The translations under genes were made by a program, and so were the position numbers. From assembly GCF_000613865.1 (NCBI RefSeq), contig NZ_BAJU01000004.1:1-64000 (forward strand): a DNA stretch of 64,000 bases. The letters are read 5' to 3'. This stretch comes from Acetobacter okinawensis JCM 25146 (lineage in GTDB: Bacteria > Pseudomonadota > Alphaproteobacteria > Acetobacterales > Acetobacteraceae). Shown here one piece after another: positions 37,289 through 47,009 of this stretch (positions are counted from its first letter, which is position 1; each line of letters starts with the position of its first letter). The notes under the pieces are model-generated. The model worked only from the letters and a program-made list of their open reading frames with translations. It was not told the origin of the DNA and did not search any database.

Positions 37289-39105
37289 CCACGCTCCAGA
37301 CACCAAACGGTTTTGCTCTTGATAACGGCGGAAAGCGCATTGTGGTGGACCCTCTGACCCGCATTGAAGGACATATGCGGGTTGAGGTTAATGTGGATGA
37401 GCAGAATATTATCCGCAATGCGGTCTCCACCGGCACAATGTGGCGCGGTCTGGAGGTTATTCTGCGTGGACGAGACCCGCGTGATGCATGGGCTTTTGTA
37501 GAGCGTATCTGTGGCGTGTGCACAGGTTGCCATGCTCTGGCCTCTGTACGTGCGGTAGAAGATGCGCTGGATATTCGTATCCCTACCAACGCATTTCTTA
37601 TCCGCCAGATTATGGCCAAGGTTCTGGCATGGCATGATCATGTAGTGCATTTTTACCATCTGCACGCGTTGGACTGGGTTAACCCGGTCAATGCCCTGCG
37701 GGCAGACCCGCGTGCAACGTCCATGCTGCAACAGTCTGTTTCCCCCAACCATGCAAAATCTTCTCCCGGCTATTTCCGCGATGTGCAGAACAGACTGAAA
37801 AAGTTTGTGGAAAGCGGGCAACTCGGCATTTTCAAGAACGGTTACTGGGACAGCAAAGCCTATCTGCTCCCACCTGAAGCCGATCTTATGGCTGTAACGC
37901 ATTATCTGGAAGCACTCGATTTTCAAAAAGAAATTGTAAAAATCCATACCATTTTGGGGGGGAAGAACCCACACCCCAACTATATGGTTGGCGGTGTTCC
38001 CTGTGCCATCAATATTGACGGCGATATGGCGGCTGGTGCGCCGCTGAATATGGAACGCTTGAACTTCATTAAGCAAAAGCTTGATGAAGCTTATGAATTT
38101 TCACAAAATGTGTATGTACCGGACGTGATTGCCATTGCCAGCTATTACAAGAACTGGCTCTACGGTGGTGGCCTAGCAAACCACAATCTTATGGATTATG
38201 GCGATTACCCAACTGTTCAGGGTGACAAATCCACCGATCGTCTACCCGGCGGGGTAATCCTGAATGGCAATTGGAACGAAATCCATCCGATTGATGCCCG
38301 TGATCCACAACAGATTCAGGAATTTGTCACCCATAGCTGGTACAGTTACGGGCAGGGCAGGGAAGATATTGGCCTTCACCCGTGGGATGGGGTCACCGAT
38401 CCGCACTATGCTCTGGGCAGTGGGGCCAAAGGCACACGTACCAATATTGAGGCAGTGGACGAAAACGCTAAATATTCGTGGGTCAAGGCACCACGTTGGC
38501 GTGGTAATGCGTGCGAGGTTGGACCTCTGGCGCGCTATATTCTGGCGTATGCAAAAGGTGTGCCCTACGTTAAGGCACAGGTAGATGACGCGCTAGGTCG
38601 CTTTAATGCTCTGGCAGGCACCAGCTTTACTCCGCAACAGGCACTGCCAACCACCATTGGCCGCACGCTGACCCGTGCGCTGGAAGGGCATTATTGTGCT
38701 CAGCAGTTGCTGGATGATTATGATGCCCTGATTACAAACATCCGGAATGGCGATCTGGCGACAGCAAACATGTCCCGCTGGGACCCGGCAACATGGCCCA
38801 AAGAGGCCAAAGGCGTGGGTCTTGTCGCCGCGCCACGCGGCGGTCTTGGCCATTGGATCAAAATCAAGGATGGCCGCATAGAAAACTACCAATGCGTGGT
38901 GCCAAGCACATGGAATGCAGGCCCGCGCGATGCTAAAGGCAATATCGGCGCATTTGAGGCCTCGCTTCTGGGTACCCCCATGGCCAACCCCGAACAGCCG
39001 GTGGAAATTCTGCGCACCCTCCATTCATTTGACCCCTGCATGGCCTGTGCCACGCATGTCATGGCACCAGATGGGGATGAACTTGCCCGCGTAACAGTGC
39101 GCTGA
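37285..39105 (+). CDS. hupL: Uptake [NiFe] hydrogenase large subunit
   Basis: 606 residues, catalytic subunit that splits H2. Motif L1 is [17 protein letters not shown] and motif L2 is [12 protein letters not shown], together giving the four nickel cysteines. After the His, a 15-residue tail ([15 protein letters not shown]) remains to be removed by the HupD protease. It overlaps hupS by 4 bp and is followed by hupC after 13 bp. It is intact, as are hupS and hupC, in contrast to several accessory genes. Confidence 0.96.
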   Translation: MTTLQTPNGFALDNGGKRIVVDPLTRIEGHMRVEVNVDEQNIIRNAVSTGTMWRGLEVILRGRDPRDAWAFVERICGVCTGCHALASVRAVEDALDIRIPTNAFLIRQIMAKVLAWHDHVVHFYHLHALDWVNPVNALRADPRATSMLQQSVSPNHAKSSPGYFRDVQNRLKKFVESGQLGIFKNGYWDSKAYLLPPEADLMAVTHYLEALDFQKEIVKIHTILGGKNPHPNYMVGGVPCAINIDGDMAAGAPLNMERLNFIKQKLDEAYEFSQNVYVPDVIAIASYYKNWLYGGGLANHNLMDYGDYPTVQGDKSTDRLPGGVILNGNWNEIHPIDARDPQQIQEFVTHSWYSYGQGREDIGLHPWDGVTDPHYALGSGAKGTRTNIEAVDENAKYSWVKAPRWRGNACEVGPLARYILAYAKGVPYVKAQVDDALGRFNALAGTSFTPQQALPTTIGRTLTRALEGHYCAQQLLDDYDALITNIRNGDLATANMSRWDPATWPKEAKGVGLVAAPRGGLGHWIKIKDGRIENYQCVVPSTWNAGPRDAKGNIGAFEASLLGTPMANPEQPVEILRTLHSFDPCMACATHVMAPDGDELARVTVR

Positions 39106-39118
39106 GGGGAATAGCCTG

Positions 39119-39880
39119 ATGGTTCCATCCAAATCAAATATCCTGACTGATGAGGATTTGCAGGGAACAAACCTGCAAGGGCAGAATGCGCGCACATTGC
39201 GTGCGCGCAAGCTCACCACAATTTATGTGTATGAGGCCCCGGTAAGGCTTTGGCACTGGATTACTGCTGCTTCCATTGTTGTGCTTGTGGTTACGGGGTA
39301 TTTTATTGGCTCTCCTCCGCCCTCACTATCGGGGGAGGCCAGTAACCACTTCCTGATGGGCTGGATCCGGTATCTGCATTTTGCTGCGGCATGGATTTTT
39401 GCCGTTGGGTTTGCCGGGCGTGTTTTATGGACCTTTATGGGGAATATTTACGCGCGGGAGCTTTTTTATATCCCATTCTGGCGCAAGGATTACTGGAAAG
39501 GTCTTCTGGACGAAATACTGGTCTACGCCTTTATTAAAAAGCAGGGCGAAAAAACAATCGGGCATAATCCACTTGCCCGTACAGCCCTGTTCTTCTGTTT
39601 TACCTTAACCGGCCTGTTCATGATCATCAGCGGCTTTGCGCTGTATTCCGATGGTACTGGTATGGATAGCTGGGAAGGCAGGGTTTTCGGCTGGGTCATG
39701 CCCTGGCTGGGAGGGAGCCTTGGCACCCATTTCCTGCATCACTGGGGTATGTGGGTTATTATTCTATTTGTTATGATCCATATCTACACCGTTACCCGGG
39801 AGGATATTATGTCCCGGCAGACGTTGCTATCTGCCATGACCAATGGCTACCGCTCTTACCGGGATGATCGCCCTGAGTGA
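39119..39880 (+). CDS. hupC: Hydrogenase b-type cytochrome subunit
   Basis: 253 residues with four main membrane helices and the heme-ligand histidines typical of the HupC/HyaC family (VYEAPVRLWHWITAASI, RYLHFAAAWIF, FLHHWGMWVIILFVMIHIY). It accepts electrons from HupS and passes them to the quinone pool, linking H2 oxidation to respiration. A cytosolic N-terminal tail of about 35 residues precedes the first helix. It is the last gene of the hupSLC transcript, closed by a hairpin terminator. Confidence 0.93.
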   Translation: MVPSKSNILTDEDLQGTNLQGQNARTLRARKLTTIYVYEAPVRLWHWITAASIVVLVVTGYFIGSPPPSLSGEASNHFLMGWIRYLHFAAAWIFAVGFAGRVLWTFMGNIYARELFYIPFWRKDYWKGLLDEILVYAFIKKQGEKTIGHNPLARTALFFCFTLTGLFMIISGFALYSDGTGMDSWEGRVFGWVMPWLGGSLGTHFLHHWGMWVIILFVMIHIYTVTREDIMSRQTLLSAMTNGYRSYRDDRPE

Positions 39881-39927
39881 GAGGTTATTGACCACAAAAC
39901 AGATCATTCTGGAAATCCAGTTTCCAC

Positions 39928-39966
39928 AAAATCCTACCATCACATTTACGTGTTGGTAGGATTTTT
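39928..39966 (+). terminator. Terminator after hupC
   Basis: AAATCCTACCA and TGGTAGGATTT form a perfect 11 bp stem around a 14-base loop, ending in a T-run. It separates hupSLC from the maturation operon, which has its own sigma-54 promoter. Confidence 0.85.
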
Positions 39967-40002
39967 GTATTTAGCCGGTTGCATATCTGCCATTCTGGAA
40001 GT

Positions 40003-40019
40003 TGGCACACTTCTTGCTT
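40003..40019 (+). promoter_or_regulatory. Sigma-54 promoter of the hupD-rpoN operon
   Basis: TGGCACACTTCTTGCTT is identical over 17 bases to the element before hupS and fits TGGCAC-N5-TTGC. It lies about 100 bp before the hupD start. It should drive hupDFGH(IJ)K hypAB hupR hypCDE hupN rpoN, making hupR and rpoN expression self-reinforcing. Confidence 0.88.
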
Positions 40020-40103
40020 CTATTTGATTAAGGGAGGGGAAAGCACGGACCTGCTCAGGTTGGTTCGTTATTTTCCACGCAAAGGTGGCAGGAGGTAGCA
40101 GGC

Positions 40104-40781
40104 GTGGTGGCAGACACTGTTCTATATGGTGATGAACGGAAAATTCTGGTGCTGGGCATCGGGAATATTCTGTGGGCGGACGAAGGGTTTGGTGTCCGCG
40201 CAGTGGAATACCTTGCCGCACAGTACCGTTTTGGCCACGACGTGCAGATCATGGATGGCGGTACGCAGGGGTTATATCTGCTCCCTGTGCTCGAAGACCT
40301 GGAAACCCTGATTATTGTGGACGCCATAGATTTTGGTCTGGCACCAGCCACCTTACACCATGTGGAAGGCTCTGCCGTGCCTGCAACCATTGGCGCGAGG
40401 AAGATGAGCCTCCACCAGACCGGTTTTCAGGAAGTGCTGGCATTGCTGGACCTGCGTGGTCATGCGCCACGCTCCATTCATCTGGTGGGTGTTCAACCCG
40501 TTACCATGCAGGATTATGGCGGCGGACTGACTGAGGCTGTCGCCCGTCAGGTGCCGCATGCCGTACGTATGGTGTTGGACCTTCTGGCGCAGCGCTATGG
40601 TGTCTACCCCACTCCTGCGCAGCGCGCCCCCATCCCGGGTGCCGGGGTCATGACACAGGCCATAGCACGCACGGCTTATGAACAGGGCCGCCCCTCTGCA
40701 GAACTGGCCTGCCGTTACGGGGATGAGCGCGTGCTTGCACGTAAGGAGGATTATAATCCATGTGCCTTGGCATACCCATGA
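40104..40781 (+). CDS. hupD: Hydrogenase maturation protease
   Basis: 225 residues of the HyaD/HupD endopeptidase family. The N-terminal block VLGIGNILWADEGFGVRAVE holds the nickel-binding Glu/Asp, and IIVDAIDFG and HQTGFQEVLAL the further conserved Asp and His. It removes the 15-residue tail of HupL once nickel is inserted. The start is a GTG with AGGAGG 8 bp upstream. It overlaps hupF by 22 bp. The C-terminal 35 residues exceed the usual length. Confidence 0.92.
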   Translation: MVADTVLYGDERKILVLGIGNILWADEGFGVRAVEYLAAQYRFGHDVQIMDGGTQGLYLLPVLEDLETLIIVDAIDFGLAPATLHHVEGSAVPATIGARKMSLHQTGFQEVLALLDLRGHAPRSIHLVGVQPVTMQDYGGGLTEAVARQVPHAVRMVLDLLAQRYGVYPTPAQRAPIPGAGVMTQAIARTAYEQGRPSAELACRYGDERVLARKEDYNPCALAYP

Positions 40782-41118
40782 AAGTTTTGCGCTTCGAGGG
40801 AAGTGTGGCGTTCTGCGTAGTTGCCCCCCGGCCAGGCCAGCAGCCTGTCAGGCACGCGCAGGTTGATACCATATTGGTGCCCGATGCATGCGAAGGGACT
40901 ATCTGCTGGTTTTTATGGGCATGGCACGTGCACGTATGGAACCAGAGGAAGCCCGCAAACTCCAGGACGCCCTTGAGGCTCTTGCCGCATTGGCCGCAGC
41001 ACCCGCGGGCGCTGCCGAGCAAATTGTAACTCACGGGTTTGCGGACCTGTGTGACGCACCACCGCGTCTTCCCCCCCATCTGCAGGCTGCATTTGATGCA
41101 GGGCTTACGGAGGCCTGA
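40760..41118 (+). pseudogene. hupF: HypC/HupF-family chaperone, one frameshift
   Basis: HupF is a HypC-like chaperone that protects HupL under oxygen. It starts MCLGIPMKVLRFEG, with the essential N-terminal Cys. The frame breaks at 40896-40898. Adding one G to a GGG run joins VPDACEG to DYLLVFMGMARARMEPEEAR and restores about 119 residues, including the Ala-rich C-terminal extension that separates HupF from HypC. A normal HypC is encoded at 47010. The lesion is a homopolymer loss and may be artefactual. Confidence 0.82.
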
Positions 41119-41125
41119 GTAAGAA

Positions 41126-41536
41126 ATGTCCGTTCTAGATCTTCCCTTGGTACAGGGGCTGACGGTCCGTCACGGTATGCCTGTCCTGCATGCGCTGGAG
41201 CAGGCTCAGGCAGGTTATGTACTTCTGCTGCTACCCAGCCACGCAAGAATACATTTGGAAACACCTGACCTTGCAGCCATTTTGCCGGACCTGTTGCAGT
41301 TGGGGGCTGCTTGCTTACAAGGGGCCCAGCCTGTCAATGGCGCTGTAGCCGATGCCGGGCTGGAAGCCGCTCTTGTGCGCACGGAGCGTGATCTATCCCT
41401 GCCTGCGCTGGTGTTGCTTGAAAACGGAGAGGTTAAAGCCAGCATTTCGCGCATGCGGGACTGGGATACTTATGTCAGCAGGTTTGGAGCATTGTTTGCA
41501 ACGCCCAACGTGGCAGACGGGGAGCCCGTAGCATGA
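41126..41536 (+). CDS. hupG: Hydrogenase expression protein HupG (HyaE-like)
   Basis: 136 residues with the thioredoxin-like fold of the HyaE/HupG family, lacking the CxxC pair. Recognisable are GYVLLLLPSHARIHLETPDL, RTERDLSLPALVLLENGEVK and SRMRDWDTYV. With HupK it is thought to act as a chaperone on the uptake hydrogenase precursor. It starts 7 bp after hupF and overlaps hupH by 4 bp (ATGA). Confidence 0.82.
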   Translation: MSVLDLPLVQGLTVRHGMPVLHALEQAQAGYVLLLLPSHARIHLETPDLAAILPDLLQLGAACLQGAQPVNGAVADAGLEAALVRTERDLSLPALVLLENGEVKASISRMRDWDTYVSRFGALFATPNVADGEPVA

Positions 41537-42423
41537 GCGCATCTTTTATGTTTCCTCCAGTCGGGTTTGGTCCGGGCTCGCAAATCGGGCAGGAGGACGA
41601 GGAGCTGAACTATCTGGCCATGCCCTCGGGCGTGCATGTGTACGAACCCCACGTGCCAGAGATTGATGACCCGGCCATAATGGTGGCGACACTGGCTTTT
41701 CTGGACGATTTGCAACAACAGGCACAGGCATGGCGCGCGGGGGATGCCTGCCTGCTGCCATGGCATAACCTGTCCCCCGCCGTGACAGCTGCAGTTCATG
41801 ACGCTCTGGGGGAGGGAGAAGTCTCAGCCAGACTGGAAGATGCCGCAGGGTTGGTCGAGGTGCAGGAAACAGTGTTTGCGGGCATATGGGCCCTGCGTGC
41901 CTATAGTGGCTCGCAGCGACAAGATGTGCGCGAACAGGTAGAGGTTTCGGCCTTCCCCAGAGCGCTGCTGGCCCGTGCCTTCCCGCCCAGACCTGCGCGC
42001 CCAAATATTGCTGCGGGAGTGGCGGACGGAATTGTTAATGCTCCTGCCATCCTGACAGAACTGTTCGACCGGAGCGAAAACTGGCAGCCTCAGCACCACC
42101 CACATGTTGTCAACCTTAGCCTGCTGCCGCACACGCCAGAAGATATGGCCTTGCTAGAAGCCACTCTGGGCCGGGGACGACTAACCATTCTTTCGCGCGG
42201 GTATGGCAATTGTCGAATAGAGGCAACCGCCACGCCACATGTCTGGCGCGTACGGTATTATAACTCCATGGACACGCTTATTCTGGACACGATAGAGGTA
42301 TCAGCCGTGCCGGAAGTTGCCTGTGCGGCAGCAGAAGATATTGCAGATTCCGCCATTCGCCTCCGTGAGATATGCGCCGTGCTGAGGGAGGAAAGCACCT
42401 CCCCGCAGGAAAAACAGGCATGA
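41533..42423 (+). CDS. hupH: Hydrogenase expression/maturation protein HupH (HyaF-like)
   Basis: 296 residues of the HyaF/HupH family. Blocks include EELNYLAMPSGVHVYEPHVP, VQETVFAGIWALRAY and VNLSLLPHTPEDMALLEATL, then ILSRGYGNCRIEAT. It assists maturation of the uptake enzyme. The molecular task is not settled in the family. It overlaps hupG and the following hupIJ gene by 4 bp each. Confidence 0.87.
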   Translation: MSASFMFPPVGFGPGSQIGQEDEELNYLAMPSGVHVYEPHVPEIDDPAIMVATLAFLDDLQQQAQAWRAGDACLLPWHNLSPAVTAAVHDALGEGEVSARLEDAAGLVEVQETVFAGIWALRAYSGSQRQDVREQVEVSAFPRALLARAFPPRPARPNIAAGVADGIVNAPAILTELFDRSENWQPQHHPHVVNLSLLPHTPEDMALLEATLGRGRLTILSRGYGNCRIEATATPHVWRVRYYNSMDTLILDTIEVSAVPEVACAAAEDIADSAIRLREICAVLREESTSPQEKQA

Positions 42424-43256
42424 GCGGCCTTACCCCTCGTTTTGAAGGGTCCTATATGGGCGATGCCACGCGGCTGGCAGATGATGCCGTCATGGAATGC
42501 AAGATATGCTGGAGTGTGTATGACCCGGCAGAGGGGTGTGAGGTATGGCAGGTGCCCCCGCATACGCCATTTTCCAGCCTGCCCGACTATTGGCGCTGCC
42601 CCACATGCGACGGCGCAAAAGAGCAGTTTATGGTCGTGTCTGCTTCCCCCTTGCCGCCAGATCTGGAAAAGTCGGCCAATACCGGTTCCATGATGCAGAC
42701 GGAACAAAAACACATGTCAGACCCCGCCAGCAGTTTTGCCCGTGCGCTGGAAGAGGTGTTTACCGATATTTATGCCAGCAAGATGCGTGGGTTGCCATTT
42801 GTAAACGAGGCCCTGCATGTCAAGGCCGTAGGATTCTGCACGTTTGAAGGGCAGTTGGTGGGAGCGCTGGTGACCCCGTGGTTCATGAATCTGATTGCGT
42901 TCCCCAGTGCCGGGGCAGACTGGTCTGGTGTGGTTTCAGGGAGTAAAAAACTGCTGAATTTCCCGTCCGGTTCATACGAATTTACAGCAGTCCTGCGCGA
43001 TGGAGGGGCAGAAGCATTGCGGGGGTACTGGGCGTGTTCGCTGTTTTCGCCCGTGTTTAATTTTACGACCATGCTACAAGCAATTGATACGGCACAAGCC
43101 GCAGTAAGGGGCTTGCTGGACCCAGCGCTGAATCCTCAGTCTGGCGCAGCACACACCGCGAAGCATACTGCGCAGGCTGATCAACTCCCAGAAAAACCAG
43201 ATATGGGCCGCAGGAGCCTGTTGGTCGGCCGCCCAACAGCGCGGGCAGGGGCGTAG
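42420..43256 (+). CDS. Rubredoxin-HybE fusion (HupI-HupJ)
   Basis: 278 residues in one uninterrupted frame. The N-terminal 75 residues are a rubredoxin with MECKICWSVYDPAEG and WRCPTCDGAKEQF, the two CxxC pairs binding one iron, as in HupI. After a linker of about 25 residues the second domain is HupJ/HybE: EEVFTDIYASKMRGLPFVNE, FEGQLVGALVTPWFMNLIAF and a final Gly/Ala/Arg-rich tail. HupI is linked to hydrogenase assembly in air, and HybE-type proteins to small-subunit Tat proofreading. In R. capsulatus and rhizobia these are generally separate genes, so the fusion is noteworthy. It overlaps hupH by ATGA and precedes hupK by 2 bp. Confidence 0.85.
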   Translation: MSGLTPRFEGSYMGDATRLADDAVMECKICWSVYDPAEGCEVWQVPPHTPFSSLPDYWRCPTCDGAKEQFMVVSASPLPPDLEKSANTGSMMQTEQKHMSDPASSFARALEEVFTDIYASKMRGLPFVNEALHVKAVGFCTFEGQLVGALVTPWFMNLIAFPSAGADWSGVVSGSKKLLNFPSGSYEFTAVLRDGGAEALRGYWACSLFSPVFNFTTMLQAIDTAQAAVRGLLDPALNPQSGAAHTAKHTAQADQLPEKPDMGRRSLLVGRPTARAGA

Positions 43257-43258
43257 GG

Positions 43259-44262
43259 ATGATTGGCACAATTTGCCTAAGCGGGGGGCAGTGCGGCCAG
43301 CCTTGGCATATGCAAACACAGAGTGTCGTTGACGCCGGGCTTTTGTGTGCTGGTTTACCACCAGAGCAGGCCATAGCGTTAATTGGTCGGGTTTTTGGTC
43401 TGTGTCGGGTGGCTCATATGGCAGCCAGTGCACGAGCCATGGGGCTAGCCCTGCCAACTGTGCTCGATCACGCCCGTATGCAGGACGAGGTTTTGCAAGA
43501 TCACGCCTTGGCGCTGCTGGTTACACTACCAGTGCATCTGAATCTGCCCCCCAGCGCGAGCGCCTGTGCCGGGTGTTACAGGACCGGCAGACCGGGCAGG
43601 CTCTGGCACGGGAGTTGACCGGTTCTAATGTCAGTCTGGCGCACATGAACGCTCAGGCGTTTGAAGCATGGCTTGCAACCGGCCGAACGGAAAACAGTGC
43701 ATTTCTACCTCGGTTGTTCAACCGTTGCCAAAGTGCTTTGGCGGCTGCCGGGGCGGTGGTAAGCATGCCAGAATTAACTTCGCAATCCGTGCAGGCATGG
43801 CTTGCGCATGAACGGGGGCAGGGTGCTCCAGTCATGGCGTATGATGCGAGTATCTGGCCCGATTACGCACATTACCCCGTTATGCAAGCTCTGCTCGGAA
43901 CCGGAGAAGTTACACCTTTTGCACGGTTGGTAGCCCGGTTACTGGAGTTTCTGGCTTGCCTGGAAGATCAGGCAGAAACCATCTTTGCGCGTGTGAATCC
44001 TTTTAGGGCCAATATGGAGCGCGGGGTTGGGGTAGCAAGGGCTGCACGTGGCATGCTGGTCCATGCCGTGCAAATGCACAACGGATTGGTAACAGACTAT
44101 CAAATCCTGTCACCCACATTCTGGCATATGGCAGAGAACGGGCTTTTCCGGCAGGCTGTCTCCCGCCTGCGCTCGGGCTGCGCTAAGGTGTCGCTCGAGT
44201 GTGTGTTGGCAGCGCTTAACCCCTGCGTACCGGTTACGGTGGAGCTTACGCAGCATGCATGA
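43259..44262 (+). pseudogene. hupK: Hydrogenase expression protein HupK, one frameshift
   Basis: HupK resembles hydrogenase large subunits without the metal ligands and is thought to scaffold cofactor insertion. The N-terminal part reads AIALIGRVFGLCRVAHMAAS; the C-terminal part has the large-subunit-like ARAARGMLVHAVQMHNGLVT, YQILSPTFWHMAENG and ALNPCVPV. The frame breaks at 43547-43552. Adding one C to a six-C run (CCCCCC to seven) joins HLNLPP to QRERLCRVLQDRQTGQ, giving about 335 residues. hypA overlaps its end. The lesion is again a homopolymer loss. Confidence 0.82.
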
Positions 44263-44596
44263 AATGTCTTTATGCGAGAGCTTGTTAGGCGTGATTGAAG
44301 AAAGCGCGCGACGGGAAGGCTTTACAAGAGTCAGATGCATAAGGCTGGAAGTCGGACGCTTTGCCGGCGTGGAGCAACCCGCCATGCGTTTTGGCTTTGA
44401 GGTTGTGGCGCGTGGCACAGTGGCCGAGGGAGCAAAACTGGAGTTTGTGGACGTACCGGGGCGCGCATGGTGCTTTGATTGCGGGCAGACAGTAACATTG
44501 GAAAACCGGCTTGACCCATGCCCTAACTGTGGGGGCGTGCGCCTGCAACCGTCAGGTGGGGCTGACATAAAGCTGAAAGACATGGAGGTAATCTAA
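44255..44596 (+). CDS. hypA: Hydrogenase nickel incorporation protein HypA
   Basis: 113 residues. The N-terminus [16 protein letters not shown] holds the nickel-binding His2, and the zinc site is CFDCGQ ... CPNCGG. With HypB it loads nickel into the large subunit. I start at MHEMS because the nickel site requires His next to Met1. The start overlaps the end of hupK by 8 bp, and the hypB ATG overlaps its stop (TAATG). Confidence 0.93.
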   Translation: MHEMSLCESLLGVIEESARREGFTRVRCIRLEVGRFAGVEQPAMRFGFEVVARGTVAEGAKLEFVDVPGRAWCFDCGQTVTLENRLDPCPNCGGVRLQPSGGADIKLKDMEVI

Positions 44597-45513
44597 TGTG
44601 CACAACATGCGGTTGTAGCGGTGATGGCGCAACGCTTGAAGGTGGAGAACATGCCCACTCCCATGGTGGGACGCACCACCATCATGACCATACTCATCCA
44701 CACACGCACGAACACGAGCACGCGCATGACGGAGCGGATGAACATGACCGTCTGGATTATGGCAGTGGACCAGCACGCTCCCATGCGCCGGGACTGTCAC
44801 AAGCGAGAATGGTAGAAATCGAGCGCAATATTCTCTCCAAGAACGATACTTATGCCGCCAGTAACCGTGCCCGGTTTGCACAGAACGGCAACCTTGCCCT
44901 CAACCTCTTGGCAGGTCCGGGGGCAGGCAAGACCACTTTGCTGGTCGAAACGCTTAAAATACTGGCAGGCACCATAACGTGCTCAGTTATTGAGGGCGAC
45001 CAGCAGACCAGTAATGACGCAGAGCGTATCCGGGCTACCGGCACACCTGCCATTCAGGTCAATACCGGCAAGGGCTGTCATCTTGATGCCCATATGGTTG
45101 GGCACGCTGCTGAACATCTTGATGTGAGTATGGGCGGTATTCTGTTTATCGAAAATGTTGGCAATCTAGTATGCCCGGCAGCGTTTGATCTGGGAGAAAA
45201 GCGACGGGTTACGCTGCTCTCCGTAACAGAGGGGGAGGACAAGCCTCTTAAATACCCGGACATTTTTGAAAAGGCAGATATGGTTCTTCTCACCAAGACT
45301 GACCTGCTCCCCTATCTGGATGTGGATTTGGCGGCTCTGGAAGGCAATGTAAGACGCGTCGCACCTGCCGCACGTATCCTGCATGTTTCCACGCGTAACG
45401 GACAGGGCATGGCGGAATGGCTGGGCTGGTTAAAGGACGAGCGTCGAGCACTGCTGGATGCTCTGGCTGCGCAGGCACAGGCCCGTGCAGACATGCTGCG
45501 CGCAGCGGAGTGA
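44596..45513 (+). CDS. hypB: Hydrogenase nickel GTPase HypB
   Basis: 305 residues. The N-terminus MCTTCGCSG carries the high-affinity metal motif. Residues 19-50 contain 15 histidines, a nickel-storage stretch. The GTPase part has P-loop GPGAGKTT (107-114), [15 protein letters not shown] with metal-switch residues, and the specificity motif [11 protein letters not shown]. It provides GTP-driven nickel delivery with HypA. hupR follows after 7 bp. Confidence 0.95.
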   Translation: MCTTCGCSGDGATLEGGEHAHSHGGTHHHHDHTHPHTHEHEHAHDGADEHDRLDYGSGPARSHAPGLSQARMVEIERNILSKNDTYAASNRARFAQNGNLALNLLAGPGAGKTTLLVETLKILAGTITCSVIEGDQQTSNDAERIRATGTPAIQVNTGKGCHLDAHMVGHAAEHLDVSMGGILFIENVGNLVCPAAFDLGEKRRVTLLSVTEGEDKPLKYPDIFEKADMVLLTKTDLLPYLDVDLAALEGNVRRVAPAARILHVSTRNGQGMAEWLGWLKDERRALLDALAAQAQARADMLRAAE

Positions 45514-45520
45514 ATATAAC

Positions 45521-47008
45521 GTGGTAGCACCTGCCTGCATTTTGGTTGTTGATGATGAACCGCGCTCCGTGGAAGTTATTGCACGTATCCTGCGTGAGGA
45601 ATTTGAGGTTCTGAGCGCCACCAATGTGGAGCAGGCCCGCGCATTGCTGGAGAGCAACTGGGTTCACGCCATTTTTTGCGACCAGCGTATGCCGGGCATG
45701 AGCGGGGTGGAGTTTCTGGCAGAAGTCCGCACCCGCTGGCCGGATATCGTGCGGATGATAGTAACCGGTTATACCGAACCGGATGACATGATAGAGGCCA
45801 TTAATCAGGCTGGCATCTACCAGTATATTACCAAGCCGTGGCACCCCGACCAGCTCTTGCTGGCCGCGCGGAATGCCACGCAACTCTTTGCCATGCAGCG
45901 TGAGTACGAACGTCTTTCGCTCGAGATCAGGCTTGCCCCACCTGTAGCGGAGGGACGTTTGCGCCAACAGCGGGAGCGGGTGGCGGGTAGCTACCATTTT
46001 GATTCCATCATCCGCACCACTGCCAGCCCAATGAGCGATGTTTGCCGTCAGGCGGCCAAGACAGCGATATTTGATATTCCGGTCCTGATTGAAGGTGAGA
46101 CCGGAACCGGCAAGGAGTTGCTGGCCCGTGCGGTGCATTACGCAAGTCAGCGCAGCGCTGGAGCTTTTATTGCCGTCAATTGTGGGGCCATACCAGATGA
46201 TCTTCTGGAATCAGAGCTGTTCGGCCATCGTAAAGGGGCTTTTACCGGAGCTCATGCCAACCGCCGTGGCCTTGTGGAAGAGGCAGATGGTGGTACGCTG
46301 TTTTTGGATGAAATTGGAGATATTTCTCCCGCGTTTCAGGTCAAGATCCTTCGTTTTCTGCAAGAGGGAGAATTCCGTCCCCTTGGCACTAACGAGACGA
46401 CACGCGTGAATGTACGTGTGCTGGCCGCAACGCATAAGGACCTGCGGGCAGAGGTTAGGGCTGGGCGGTTCCGGGAAGATCTGTATTTCCGCCTGACTGG
46501 CATGGTGCTGAGTATTCCTCCATTGCGGAGTAGGCCTGCAGACATCCATGTTCTGGCGCAGCACCTGCTGGATGCTGCCTGCGCACGGCATGGCCGGCAT
46601 GTACGCGGTTTTGCTCCGGGTGTTATGGATGTGCTTGTACGTTACGCTTGGCCCGGTAATGTGCGTGAACTGCAGAACGAAATTTTGCGTATGCTGGTGC
46701 TAGCCGAGAGCGACAGTCTAGGGCTGGATCTGCTGTCCCCTATGCTCATGGGAGTGGAACCTGTTTGTGCAGCACCTCCAACACTGTCTGCTCCCGAACC
46801 AGTCACGCACGCCAACGGCTCCTTGCAGGAACGCATGGATGCGCTGGAAGCTGATGTGCTGATGCAAACCATTGCCCGGTGTGGGTGGAACAAAAGCCTG
46901 ACAGCGCGGGAGCTCGGCCTCTCCCGCGTAGGGTTGCGAGCCAAGCTTGAACGTTATGGCATTATTCCCAATGCGGGAAAGCAAAGTTTACAGAAGGGAA
47001 ATTCCTGA
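45521..47008 (+). CDS. hupR: NtrC-type response regulator HupR
   Basis: 495 residues. Receiver domain 1-120 with phosphoacceptor D54 (FCDQRMPGMSG) and K105. A linker is followed by the AAA+ domain: Walker A GETGTGKE (192-199), the sigma-54 contact loop GAFTGA (239-244) and Walker B FLDEIGD. The C-terminal Fis-type helix-turn-helix is SLTARELGLSRVGLRAKLER. It is the HupT partner that activates the hup genes. R. capsulatus HupR works without sigma-54; here the GAFTGA loop is intact and sigma-54 promoters precede hupS and hupD, so classical sigma-54 activation is expected. The start is a GTG with GGAG 10 bp upstream. It is preceded by hypB and followed by hypC after 1 bp. Confidence 0.93.
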   Translation: MVAPACILVVDDEPRSVEVIARILREEFEVLSATNVEQARALLESNWVHAIFCDQRMPGMSGVEFLAEVRTRWPDIVRMIVTGYTEPDDMIEAINQAGIYQYITKPWHPDQLLLAARNATQLFAMQREYERLSLEIRLAPPVAEGRLRQQRERVAGSYHFDSIIRTTASPMSDVCRQAAKTAIFDIPVLIEGETGTGKELLARAVHYASQRSAGAFIAVNCGAIPDDLLESELFGHRKGAFTGAHANRRGLVEEADGGTLFLDEIGDISPAFQVKILRFLQEGEFRPLGTNETTRVNVRVLAATHKDLRAEVRAGRFREDLYFRLTGMVLSIPPLRSRPADIHVLAQHLLDAACARHGRHVRGFAPGVMDVLVRYAWPGNVRELQNEILRMLVLAESDSLGLDLLSPMLMGVEPVCAAPPTLSAPEPVTHANGSLQERMDALEADVLMQTIARCGWNKSLTARELGLSRVGLRAKLERYGIIPNAGKQSLQKGNS

Positions 47009-47009
47009 A

